Below are positions 55,270 to 64,000 of a DNA stretch of 64,000 nt, piece after piece. The DNA is from Puccinia triticina (Eukaryota > Basidiomycota > Pucciniomycetes > Pucciniales > Pucciniaceae). The notes under the pieces are model-generated. The model was not told the origin of the DNA. It worked only from the letters and a program-made list of their open reading frames with translations, and ran no database searches. A program made the translations under genes and the position numbers. How positions within the stretch are numbered: the stretch's first letter is position 1; each line of letters begins with the position of its first letter. The stretch spans positions 2,914,001-2,978,000 of the forward strand of contig NC_070562.1 in assembly GCF_026914185.1 (NCBI RefSeq), given 5' to 3'.

Positions 55270-55448
55270 TGAAGAGATGAGATCTCAGGATATGGCTAGA
55301 AGTGATGGAAAGACTCCCCCAAGGGGAAAAAATATGATTGCGAGATGTGGCGAATATATATACAACAAGCTTATGTAATTGGTTTGGTGAGAAGAAAATA
55401 CATAAAAACCTGGCAGATACGTAATAATGGAAATGACCTGCCATAACA
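55270..55448 (-). repeat. Cop1 5' LTR
   Basis: 179 bp, identical to 50067-50245. Confidence 0.95.
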
Positions 55449-56576
55449 AAATCCACGTCAGAAACGTGAGGCAGAGCAAAGATGTGTAGAGGTGTTAGGT
55501 GTGTGAAGACAGCCGACCTAAACCGGAGATCCTAATCACAGGCGTACAGAGACGACCTGGCGTGTAATAAATATGATATGTGTCAATACGGTCATCCGTT
55601 ACTCTTGATAGAATTCAGACAACTAGGATGTATTTCTGATTAGCTGAGGCTATAAACTAGGTACACTTAGTGAGAGGATGAGGTACCTAGGAGCGAGTCG
55701 CAATACAACTCGAGAGATAAAGATAGAAGGAAAAAGGTAAAGAAGGGATTTGACAGCTGGATTGCAGCTGAGGTTTTGATGAAGATGGAAGCCTGGAAGC
55801 ACTAAGTGATGACAACGATAAATATCAGCACTTGTCTTTCAGCTGAGTGTTATTCATCTAACAGCGCTATCGTTCTCACGTTGGGCTGCCTGCAAATTTG
55901 CGCCTTCCGGTTAGACGATGCGCTGGGATAGGGAGCTGCTCGCGCTACGTTCTGTTTCACAGCGTGCTGCAGAGTCAGCTTCCTCTATCTGATCATAAGG
56001 CTCTGCAGAGGAGTCACTTACCTCCAGTCGATGCTGGGGTTATGCGTCCTCTGAGGCTGGAGCCGAGTCGGCCTTGATGCGCTTTGTATCCTTCCGTGCT
56101 GTAGGATTAGTCAAACTATCAGCCGTTGGACCGTTGCTGCATCGGGGATCAGCCAACACTCACCTTGAAGGTTGTGCGTTGAGCTTGATCTGAGGGGGCT
56201 CTGCGCCGGTTACTGACGAGGCTGTTTGGGGCGGAGAAGTCAGCTCAAGGCTTATTCTTCCGCCTGGGACATATGCATATGCATAGTCTGGAGGAGCGGT
56301 CAACTGACCTTTCTCCCTGGATGAGTTAGGTTTGAACCTAGAGACTCTTTGCCTTTTTGGCGCGGGATCGGAGCCCAAATCTTCACAACTCTGACATAGT
56401 TGGGAGTAGAAAAACAAGGCGTACAAAGACGACCTATCTGTTGGATACAAATGGAAATACAAGGCGTGCAAAGACGACCTCTCCAATGGATATGATGAAG
56501 AAAGTGTATAAAAGACGACTTTATTCTGTGAATGTGGTACAAGTTTATCGAGTGTCGTGGTCTGTAAGATACTAAA
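55449..56576. other. Upstream of YR2, no gene; short tandem motif
   Basis: Continuation of the sequence left of Cop1. AAGGCGTACAAAGACGACCT or close variants occur near 55540, 56420 and 56461. No coding frame is supported. It may hold the 5' terminal repeat of YR2. Confidence 0.4.
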
Positions 56577-56932
56577 TGACTAAAAATAGCTCCAAAGGGG
56601 GGAAAAGCTCGAAGGGTCAGAGATCAGGGGGAGGAGCAAGTTGGAGTGCGTGAGGCTACTCCAAATTGTTGGGAGTTGGTGTTATATACCATGCTACCGG
56701 TTCCGCGCATGACACCGCAACCCGGTCCTGATTACTTGTGAGCTTTCCCCTACTCTAGGCTTGCATGGACAGGGGGGAACTCGCTGGTTCCCGCTTGATC
56801 CCCTGCAATCAACTAGACTTATTCGTCCGCGTGTGCTAATAACGTACCGTTATTATCAAGGTGTGCTTCCTCACAAGTCAACTAGACTTATTCGTCCGCG
56901 TGTGCCAATAACGTACCGTTATTATCAAGGTG
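56577..56932. repeat. Second modular mosaic: S-T-P-T
   Basis: S module at 56577-56810 (234 bp, same length as 37702-37935), joined at ...GCAATC to T (AACTAGACTTATTCG...), then P, then a second T ending ATTATCAAGGT at about 56932. T contains the perfect inverted repeat TAATAACG TAC CGTTATTA in its first copy here; the second copy has one base changed. Confidence 0.75.
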
Positions 56933-56985
56933 TTCTGTAGCCGTTGGGCTAACTTGGTAACCCAATTGCTACTTAGCGGCTGGTT

Positions 56986-57004
56986 GGCCTGGCTTAGCCA
57001 GGCC
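56986..57004. repeat. Perfect 8-bp hairpin
   Basis: GGCCTGGC TTA GCCAGGCC. Isolated; no element assignment. Confidence 0.5.
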
Positions 57005-57239
57005 CCTTAGCTCACCTTGGTAATGATAACTACGGCCCAGCCCAGTCTGGCCCTTGTTTCAGCCACGTTCCTATACTTTCCCTGATGTTTCATACTTTCT
57101 CTCTGTTATGCGCACATCGTTCTTGTACATACTTTTACTATAAATATGAGGACTTTCTGCCTCTTCCTTTGAAAATCATCCTATTTCTCATCTACATACT
57201 TTCAGCTACAAAGCGTGTTAAAGCCCCTTTTCCACTGAG

Positions 57240-57252
57240 CCCATATATATAC
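57240..57252 (+). promoter_or_regulatory. TATA-like box left of Cop2
   Basis: CATATATATACC in a pyrimidine-rich promoter-like stretch about 90 bases left of the Cop2 insertion. No downstream host gene is identified. Confidence 0.3.
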
Positions 57253-57340
57253 CTGTGCCCCGCCCGCCATAGTGGTAGTGAGTTGCTATTTTTTCAGCCT
57301 TTCAAACCTTCTTATCATCCTTACTCTCACCAACAAATAC

Positions 57341-57829
57341 TGTTGGAATCCGCCAACTCTTCTTTGCGGAATGCCTGCGGTACTCCAATTCCGTCAATGA
57401 CGTCACGGCTGAGGAGACTTCAAATCAAGAGTTGTTGACCACTTTACTTCAACTCTCCTTCTCCGACCTGATTTCCTTTCCCCATCTCGACAACATTTCT
57501 TAACCTCGGTCACGGTCACGGTCATCAAGCCTCAGTACACCGCGGTTCTAGTCGAGATCATCAGTCTAGGTGGCTCTTCTACAGGTCCTTACTTTTTCTA
57601 TTCTCTTCTCATTCACCCTTGTTGACCGCACTCAATCTAACCTCTTTTTAATCTCTTAGCCTTATAAGTCCTAGTGTGTGTGTGTGGTGGTAAACAGTGC
57701 TCTATTCTAGTGTTCTCATTTAAACTTGTCCCTGTTTCTTTTAGGTAAAATCTTCTTCTATCTTTGCCATCATTGTTTTTATATTATTCATTTACTGAAA
57801 TTTAGTTTCTTTTAGCCTGAAAATTTTCA
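57341..57829 (+). repeat. Cop2 5' LTR
   Basis: 489 bp; contains a GT dinucleotide run and a GGTCAC direct repeat. The sequence just inside (CATTATCAGTACGG) is the presumed primer-binding region but does not begin with TGG. Confidence 0.93.
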
Positions 57830-57870
57830 CATTATCAGTACGGTAGCTTCAAAACAGGAACAACCACGAA

Positions 57871-60800
57871 ATGTCGGATGTTGACGTCGAAGATAAATCA
57901 AGCCGATCCTCGATCGGTAAACTCGACGACCTCAACTTTCCGTCGTGGTCAATTCGAATGAGAACGTACCTCAAGAGCAAAGATCTTTGGGAGATCTGCT
58001 CGGGAGAAGTGGCTAATCCGGCCAAGAAGAAAGTGAAAACGACTGCGAACATTCTGATCAGTCACCTGAGCGAAATCGCCCTGGAAGCCGTTGTTACCGT
58101 TGAAAACGAAGAAAAGCCGAATGAAATTTGGAACACAATTGTTGATCGATATGCTTCGGCCTTGATTAACAATAAGGCTCGAATTTGGCTTAAATTCATG
58201 CGTTACAAATACGGCGGCGACCTTAAAAGCTATCTGGTTGACTGCCAGAAAATGATCAGAGATTTCGCGATTGTTCAACTCGGTATTCCCGACGACATCA
58301 TTTCTATCTCAGTCCTCGCTAAATTATCGAAGGACTATTGGAACGTTGTCGACAACATCATCATGAATGAGTCAATTATCTTCTTTCCAAGCCGCACTCT
58401 TTGTAAACTTCAAGAGCTTGTTTACATGAAGGAAACTCTAGTGATTGCTTCCACGTCTAAAACTGAAACCTCTATCAAAGCGGAGAAGGACTCGGCGGCT
58501 GCTTACAAGAACGAAGCCAAAAAATCTAAGCGACCGAAACCAGCTAATCCTTGTTCGAACGGAAAACACAATCCCTTGGCGTTTCACCCCGCCTGGAGAT
58601 GCTTCAAATTATCCGCAGAAGAGCGTGACGCTCTTCATCCTGCCAATCCTGAAGCACATTCAGCCTCCGTTCCCTCCGAAGAATTCGAGGAACTTGACTC
58701 CGCTGCGGTTACTTCTGAAGAGTTTGAAGAGATTGAAGTTTCAGCCTTCATGATCAATTCCTGTGGATCCGGGACGTTGCCGATTCTTGACTCTGGCGCC
58801 TCCCACCACATGGTCAACGATCCTTCGATCTTCAACAAAATCAAAGATGTGACCATCAAAATCCACACTGGCAACCGAAATCAACAAGTTGTTGCCACCG
58901 CGATTGGCAAAGCCAAAATTATTGACAATAATGGACATCCTGTTAAACTCGACAATGTTCTCTTCGCCGCGAATCTTCACAGACCTCTCCTCTCGATGAA
59001 TCGTCTGTTCAGCAAAATCACGTCGCTGTCAAAAAATTCCCAAGATTTCAATGTTACCTTTGACAGCAAATTTAGCTTATCTGGTAAAATTACCAACAAT
59101 ATCTTAGAATTATCCAATTCTTTTGCAATTAATTCTTCCTTTGCCTCGTATCACTCAGCGCATAAGTCCATCGACTGGCACGCTTGATATGGTCATCCCA
59201 GTTTCTCTTACCTTAAGCGAATCGGGCCACAATGTGAGATGATCGACTGCGACACTTGCAAAATGTGCAAGCAGGTCAAGAAACCCTTCCACAGGAGCTT
59301 CTCTCCAACCACAGAAGTTCTGGAGGCAATCCACTTAGACTTGGTTGGACCTTTTCAGACACGGTCGTTAGGAGGAGCACAGTACTTCTTGACCATCGTT
59401 GATCAGCACTCCGGCTTTAAAACCATTAAGCTCCTAAAACACAAGTCTCAAACTCTAGAGAAGCTTGAGGAGTTTGTGGTGTGGGCCGAAAATCAGACTG
59501 ATCAGACAGTTAAGCGCATCGTCTGTGATAACGGCGGTGAATTTAAGAATCTTTTCTTCGAAGACTTTTGCCGAAGAAAGGGCATCACGCAACACTTTGC
59601 CCCCGCGTATACACCTGAGAACAACGGCATGTCCGAACGGTCTAACAGAGCTATTCTGGAGAAGGCTCGATGTCTCTTTGCGCAGGCAAACCTCTCTCCT
59701 TGCTATTGGGCTGAAGCAGTAGTGACTGCAACTGACCTGTGCAATTTACTGCTGTCGAGTACAAGGAAATTTTCAATTCCTTACAACACCTTCTTTAGGA
59801 AAGAGTTTGACAACTCCAAGCTTAGAGCCTTTGGTTGTCTTGCGTACTTATTGATTCCTGAGGCTCAGAGGACGAACAAACTAGCCCCTCGTGCCAACAA
59901 GGCGATTTTCCTTGGATATGCCAATGACTTTTCAACCTATCGTTTCATAAAAATCGAATCAAAGGTTCTGTGCACGAGTCGCAACGTGACGTTTGATGAA
60001 TCATCATTTCCTTCCCTTGCGAATGAAAGCATCGACGAGTCTAGTTTCTTTTTCAATCCCTTCGAGGTCATTCCGGAGGTCGAGGAGGAAGAAAACAATC
60101 TATTTCGTCCCTTTCCAGGTCAAGAAGAAGTGACTGAGGAAATTGCTTGTGCGCCTAATGAAATCATTGGAGATATTTCTTCTGAAAACGTCCTGTCGCA
60201 TCCTCAGAGGGGGGTACCTGAATCTTTTAACGCGTCTGCTGACTCCGAGGATGACACCTTGTCGTACAATCAAGTGATGAACAGCAAGGAGAAAGACAAT
60301 TGGACTGTTGCTCTTCGCAACGAAACGTCAAATATGGAGAGTTATGAAGTCTGGGATATTATTGACAAGGGACCGTCCGATAAACCTCTTGATTGCACCT
60401 GGGTATTCAAAATTAAACCAGAATCGTCGAATCAAGCTCAGGAATACAAAGCCAGACTTTGCGTGCAAGGCTTTCGAGAAGTATTTGGAAAAGATTACTA
60501 TTCGACCTTTGCTCCCACCGGCAAACTAGTGTCACTCCGGCTGCTTGTCTCTTATTCGCTTCAACGAGGATTCAAGTTTCATCAGATAGACGTTAAATGT
60601 GCCTTTCTCAACGCTCCGATTAGGGAAAGAATAACGTTGAATCCTCCTCCTGGCATTGATGTACCATCAAATAAGGTCCTACTCTTGAAGAAGGCTTTGT
60701 ACGGCTTAAAGCAAGCCCCTAAAGAATGGCACCTCACGCTATCGTCTTGGCTTCTCTCTGTCGGTTTCAACCGTAGTTACGCAGAACCCTGTGTATTTTG

Positions 60801-61797
60801 GTCTTCGAACACTTGGCTCTATGTTCATGTTGACGACATCGCCATCTTCAGTCCTGAACCCGAGATATTCAAAAATCTGATTCGCCAACGTTTCAAGATT
60901 AAAGACCTGGGGAGTGCCAAGCATTTGCTTGGTATGAAAGTCGTTCAGTCTTTGGACTCGGTTCAATTAACTCAAACCCATTATATCGAGGAAACACTGG
61001 TGAAATATAAGTGTCAGGACTTGATCCCTCTAGCTACCCCGATGAAGCCTGGATGTACCCTTGTGAAAGCTTCCAAAGCCGAAACTGAAGAACTTGAGAA
61101 GGAAAAATTTCACTATTGTGGTCTGGTAGGAGCTCTAAATTACTTAAGTGTAACTACTAGACCAGACATCACTTTCACCGTTGGATGTTTGTCTCAATTT
61201 CTCAAGAATCCCGGCATCCTGCACTGGAATGCAGCGGTTCACTGTCTTAGATACTTGAAAGGCTCTAAGGAGTTTGGAATCACTCTTCGGAAAACTTCTA
61301 TCGATAACATGGATCTGGTATCGTACGTGGATGCAAGCTGGGCAAGCTGTCCTATCACTTCTAAGTCCACCACTGGGTATTTGGTCTTGTGGAACGAGAA
61401 TCTTATTTCTTGGCGATCAAAGAAACAAGCCACAATATCTTTATCTTCCACAGAATCAGAATATATCGCAATTACGGAAGTCACGAAAGAACTCTTATGG
61501 CTAAAGATGGTTATTGACTCCGCTCTCAAAATTCACATTCCTATGCCTTTGAAGATCTTTGAAGATAATCAAGGAGCTATAGCTCTAGCCAATAACAAAT
61601 CAAATCACTCAGCCTTCAAGACCAAACATATGAATCTGCGCTATCACTTTGTTCGAGCAGAAATTATCGCAGATACAATTACTCTCCAGTTTAAGCGTAC
61701 TCATCTTATGTTAGCAGACTTTCTTACAAAATCTATTGGACGATCTTCCATCTTCAAGATCATGAAGGTTCTTCGCGCAGGTCTGCCCCTTCCCTAG
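57871..61797 (+). pseudogene. Cop2 Gag-Pol polyprotein with one TGA
   Basis: Gag from ATG 57871 (LDDLNFPSWSIRMRTYLKSK, ILISHLSEIALEAV, VLAKLSKDYWNVVDNIIMNE). The knuckle position has CSNGKHNPLAFHPAWRC, a C-x-N-G-x-H...C variant instead of CCHC. Protease ILDSGASHHMVND. A TGA at 59185-59187 (DWHA*YGHPS), one change from CGA, falls in the integrase zinc region. The same frame then runs to 61797: CDTCKMCKQ, HLDLVGPF, VCDNGGEF, NGMSERSNR, RT KARLCVQGFREVFG, VKCAFLNAPI, YVHVDDIAIF, and RNase H YVDASWASC, SSTESEYIAI, FEDNQGAIAL, HLMLADFLTKS. All catalytic acids are present; it looks recently active. Confidence 0.93.
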
Positions 61798-61817
61798 CGG
61801 CTAGGTGCATGGGGGTG

Positions 61818-62306
61818 TGTTGGAATCCGCCAACTCTTCTTTGCGGAATGCCTGCGGTACTCCAATTCCGTCAATGACGTCACGGCTGAGGAGACTTCAA
61901 ATCAAGAGTTGTTGACCACTTTACTTCAACTCTCCTTCTCCGACCTGATTTCCTTTCCCCATCTCGACAACGTTTCTTAACCTCGGTCACGGTCACGGTC
62001 ATCAAGCCTCAGTACACCGCGGTTCTAGTCGAGATCATCAGTCTAGGTGGCTCTTCTACAGGTCCTTACTTTTTCTATTCTCTTCTCATTCACCCTTGTT
62101 GACCGCACTCAATCTAACCTCTTTTTAATCTCTTAGCCTTATAAGTCCTAGTGTGTGTGTGTGGTGGTAAACAGTGCTCTATTCTAGTGTTCTCATTTAA
62201 ACTTGTCCCTGTTTCTTTTAGGTAAAATCTTCTTCTATCTTTGCCATCATTGTTTTTCTATTATTCATTTACTGAAATTTAGTTTCTTTTAGCCTGAAAA
62301 TTTTCA
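61818..62306 (+). repeat. Cop2 3' LTR
   Basis: 489 bp, partner of 57341-57829. Confidence 0.93.
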
Positions 62307-62311
62307 AATAC

Positions 62312-63061
62312 TCCACACTATCTTAGACTATCATCTTTGATTTCCTTTTGAGTTACAAGAAAAAACTGTTTTTTTCCTCCTGTCAATTAGATTAGTCCTC
62401 CTGCCCGCTGAGGGACTCCTGTCCGTACAAGCGGAGGCAGTCGTGTGAGGGGATGGGTGCTGTTTAGGCTGGCCTTGGTGTGATGGTCTGTGAAGGGGAG
62501 CGCGGATGAGATCGGTGATAGCTTTGGGGTTGGGTGGTTTTGAGAGGTTCGCCGGGGTGTTGGATCCTTGGCGGCGGTTGTTTTGTTTTGAAGGAGATGG
62601 GGATTGTGATCTTAAGGAAAAGGAGAAAGGGATCTTTGAAAATCTTGATGAAGAATGATTGGCGAGCTGAGCTTGAAGGTTGAAACTCTGAGGATTTTTT
62701 GATCAATAAGCTCTGATGGACCGTATTCTGGGGATAAGAATGCCATGCCTCTCCCATCATCCAAGTTCAGCAAACTTGGACTCCGGGAGAGCCACATGTC
62801 ACATGTATTTCATCATCTCCTCCGCATGCTACGCGCGCAAACACACACAACAAACAAAAGAATCAAAGAAAGAGAAAACACAGCACGGAGAAATGAGGAA
62901 ATCAAAGTGAGATGAGACAGAAGGAGAAGAACCAGAGGAAAGAGGAAAAAGAAAGGAAAGGAGAAAAGATGAGGCAGAAACACTCAAACAGACAAGAACA
63001 AGCAGAAGGGAAGACACCAGAAACAAACAGGAAATAAACCCACAGCACATGCTGTGTTAGG
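62312..63061. other. Non-coding stretch between Cop2 and the TRIM
   Basis: No protein or RNA gene recognised. The right part (62830-63050) is A- and GA-rich and may belong to the 3' LTR of Gy5, in which the TRIM sits. Confidence 0.35.
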
Positions 63062-63101
63062 ACCAATGTAGAGGTAGTATATGTTGGTACACCTCACACC
63101 T

Positions 63102-63173
63102 GTGGATATAGCTCAATGGTAGAGCAACCCAGCATGCATCGGGGAGATGCGGGTTCGATTCCCCCTGTCCGCA
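63102..63173 (+). tRNA. tRNA-like sequence inside TRIM LTR 1 (Ala-TGC-like)
   Basis: Seven-pair acceptor stem (GTGGATA with TGTCCGC, including G-T pairs) and D arm GCTC/GAGC. The A box TAGCTCAATGG and B box GGTTCGATTCC match the Pol III consensus exactly. An anticodon stem of four pairs out of five leaves loop CATGCAT with TGC at 34-36, but position 33 is A, not T. The T stem has one C-C mismatch. A TTTT terminator follows at 63181-63184. It is better read as a tRNA-derived LTR promoter than a working host tRNA. Confidence 0.6.
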
Positions 63174-63196
63174 CTATTCCTTTTACTCACTCTACA

Positions 63197-63213
63197 GGTT
63201 ATGAGCCCAGCGC
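63197..63213 (+). promoter_or_regulatory. TRIM primer-binding site (half tRNA-iMet)
   Basis: GGTTATGAGCCCAGCGC directly follows LTR 1. It is complementary to GCTGGGCTCATAACC of the initiator tRNA-Met anticodon arm, the same priming type as Cop1. Confidence 0.82.
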
Positions 63214-63281
63214 TATAGGCAGCTGCGTACCTGGGATGAGCCTCTGGGAGGATTAGTGGGCTCTGTCACCGGTGTAGGTGT

Positions 63282-63291
63282 ACAGGGGGTG
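63282..63291 (+). promoter_or_regulatory. TRIM polypurine tract
   Basis: ACAGGGGGTG lies directly before LTR 2, closely like the Cop2 tract (CATGGGGGTG). Confidence 0.7.
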
Positions 63292-63326
63292 TGTAGAGGT
63301 AGTATATGTTGGTACACCTCACACCT

Positions 63327-63398
63327 GTGGATATAGCTCAATGGTAGAGCAACCCAGCATGCATCGGGGAGATGCGGGTTCAATTCCCCCTGTCTGCA
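63327..63398 (+). tRNA. tRNA-like sequence inside TRIM LTR 2
   Basis: Same unit as at 63102-63173 with two changes (B box GGTTCAATTCC; acceptor TGTCTGC, which still pairs through G-T). A TTTT terminator follows at 63406-63409. Confidence 0.58.
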
Positions 63399-63426
63399 CT
63401 ATTCCTTTTACTCGCTCTACAACCAA

Positions 63427-63683
63427 GAAACATGAAAGATGAGATGATGAGTTGGGAAGGAGAGAGAATGGAAAGATTTGGAAGGGGAAGTGGAAAAAAG
63501 GGAAGGAAGGGAAGAAATGAGCAGGGCTGGATCTGGGGGGGGGGGGGGGGGGGGGGGGGGGAAAGTCCTGATGATCTTGAGAAGTGAGGAGATTCTTGAG
63601 TCTTGAGGAGTGAGAAAAGAGTGTGGCCTTGATCTTGTTGTTGTTGACGCTCCTGACTAGCTGGCCACAAGAGGGGCCACCAC
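63427..63683 (-). repeat. Gy5 3' LTR (partial), contains G27 tract
   Basis: On the minus strand this begins TGTGGTGGCCCC right after a polypurine tract, so it is the LTR of the Gypsy element whose integrase ends at 63868. The left edge is not resolved, and the TRIM is probably inserted in it. An uninterrupted G27 lies at 63535-63561. Confidence 0.45.
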
Positions 63684-63867
63684 ATCCACCCACCATTTGG
63701 AGTCTGTCCCCAGACTCCTTCGACAAATGCGCGGCCAAGAGAGAGAAGAAACATCTAAAGAAAATGGAAAGAAGAAGGATCCCCGCGGGTGGCTCACGAC
63801 AGTGGCTGGAGTAGAGCTTACAAAAAAGGTGGCAGTAGAGCCCAAGGTGCATACTAAGGAGGGGGAC

Positions 63868-64000
63868 TTACTTTTGGTCAGTAATGCCCCGGCGCGGAAA
63901 GTACTGCTTGACCTGATCCGCCGCGAAACGGCATTTGAGCTCCGTCCCATCGAGCTCGGCGAGGACGTAAGAGCCCCCATGAACCTGCTTGACAATACGG
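63868..64000 (-). CDS. Gy5 integrase C-terminus, 5' partial
   Basis: The minus-strand frame entering from the right edge reads RIVKQVHGGSYVLAELDGTE, LKCRFAADQVKQYFPRRG and ITDQK, ending at TAA 63868. It aligns with the ends of Gy2 (GGSYNLEELDGTTLKRR ... HVKPFF) and Gy1 (GGSYELEELDGTLLKQR ... HVKRFF). It is the last part of a Gypsy integrase of the same lineage. Only about 44 residues are inside the window. The 3' region to the polypurine tract is short (about 180 bp) and carries no accessory gene. Confidence 0.85.
   Translation of the reverse strand, partial: RIVKQVHGGSYVLAELDGTELKCRFAADQVKQYFPRRGITDQK

Larger units (their letters stand above)
50067..55448 (-). mobile_element. Cop1, Copia retrotransposon with identical LTRs
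   Basis: LTRs of 179 bp at 50067-50245 and 55270-55448 look identical base for base. AAATC is duplicated at 50062-50066 and 55449-55453. A polypurine tract (GAGGGGGGGAG, minus) abuts the 3' LTR at 50246. It landed in the upstream region of YR2. The identity of the LTRs marks it as a very recent insertion, although a stop and a frame break are present. Confidence 0.95.
57341..62306 (+). mobile_element. Cop2, Copia retrotransposon
   Basis: LTRs of 489 bp (57341-57829, 61818-62306) start TGTTGGAATCC and end AATTTTCA. AATAC is duplicated at 57336-57340 and 62307-62311. I count two differences between the LTRs. A purine-rich GCATGGGGGTG precedes the 3' LTR at 61807-61817. A long polyprotein frame is broken by a single TGA. 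Confidence 0.95.
63067..63421 (+). mobile_element. 355-bp TRIM (miniature LTR element) with tRNA-like LTRs
   Basis: Two 130-bp LTRs (63067-63196, 63292-63421) start TGTAGAGG and end CTCTACA and differ at three positions by eye. ACCAA is duplicated at 63062-63066 and 63422-63426. The 95-bp internal part starts with a primer-binding site for initiator tRNA-Met and ends with a purine tract ACAGGGGGTG. It has no coding capacity and must use proteins of another element. Confidence 0.93.

Noticed and set aside
63102..63398. Two tandem host tRNA-Ala genes
   Set aside because: Both units sit inside 130-bp repeats with TG..CA ends, a primer-binding site, a purine tract and a 5-bp duplication; the anticodon loop also lacks U33.

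Overview
The window reads as fungal DNA, most likely from a basidiomycete. The evidence is short spliceosomal introns with CTGAC/CTAAC branch points, fungal-type Zn(2)-Cys(6) and DIRS/Ngaro-like tyrosine-recombinase elements, and Copia and Gypsy families of fungal type. A rust (Pucciniales) affinity is only a guess, based on the CxNGxH Gag motif and an OTU/Ulp1-like transposon protease fragment. The window is almost wholly transposable-element DNA. The only convincing host gene is the 3' part of a small, cysteine-containing, multi-intron gene at the left edge (exons from 351 to 1036).

Layout. 1-1036: host gene, followed by a TA-flanked MITE (1276-1468). 3.1-6.7 kb: decayed minus-strand chromovirus (GyA) carrying a 796-bp insertion. 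6.7-9.1 kb: repeat debris rich in TCCGC. 9.2-10.6 kb: pseudogene of a Zn(2)-Cys(6) protein on the plus strand. 11.1-36.8 kb: one minus-strand Gypsy element (Gy1) split by two later insertions. Gy2 (12296-21996, LTRs of about 0.92 kb, 4-bp duplication CCGT) lies in its integrase. A non-autonomous LTR element (LRD3, 23222-35836, 348-bp LTRs, duplication AAAAC) lies in its reverse transcriptase. LRD3 is itself split by Gy4 (24261-34067, 1125-bp LTRs, duplication AGGCT), and Gy4 is broken by two MITEs (25757-26156, 29587-29788). This is four nesting levels, each supported by target-site duplications and by reading frames that line up on either side.

37.1-38.1 and 56.6-56.9 kb: mosaics of short modules joined in all combinations at a shared dinucleotide, suggestive of site-specific recombination. 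38.8-43.8 and 44.4-49.9 kb: two tyrosine-recombinase retroelements arranged tail to tail (YR1 plus, YR2 minus), both with spliced gag genes; part of the YR2 reverse transcriptase is replaced by foreign DNA. 50067-55448: Copia element Cop1 with identical 179-bp LTRs and a half-tRNA-iMet primer-binding site. 57341-62306: Copia element Cop2 with 489-bp LTRs, broken by one TGA. 63067-63421: a complete 355-bp TRIM whose 130-bp LTRs each contain a tRNA-like Pol III unit. 63868-64000: the integrase end of another Gypsy element (Gy5).

Functionally nothing here forms a host pathway. The genes are Gag, protease, reverse transcriptase, RNase H, integrase or tyrosine recombinase modules of selfish elements, most with one or a few breaks. 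The points of most interest are the tRNA-bearing TRIM, the modular junctions near the YR elements, antisense accessory genes placed between integrase and the 3' LTR in Gy1 and Gy2, and two identical in-frame U_UUU_UUA slippery sites in Gy2.
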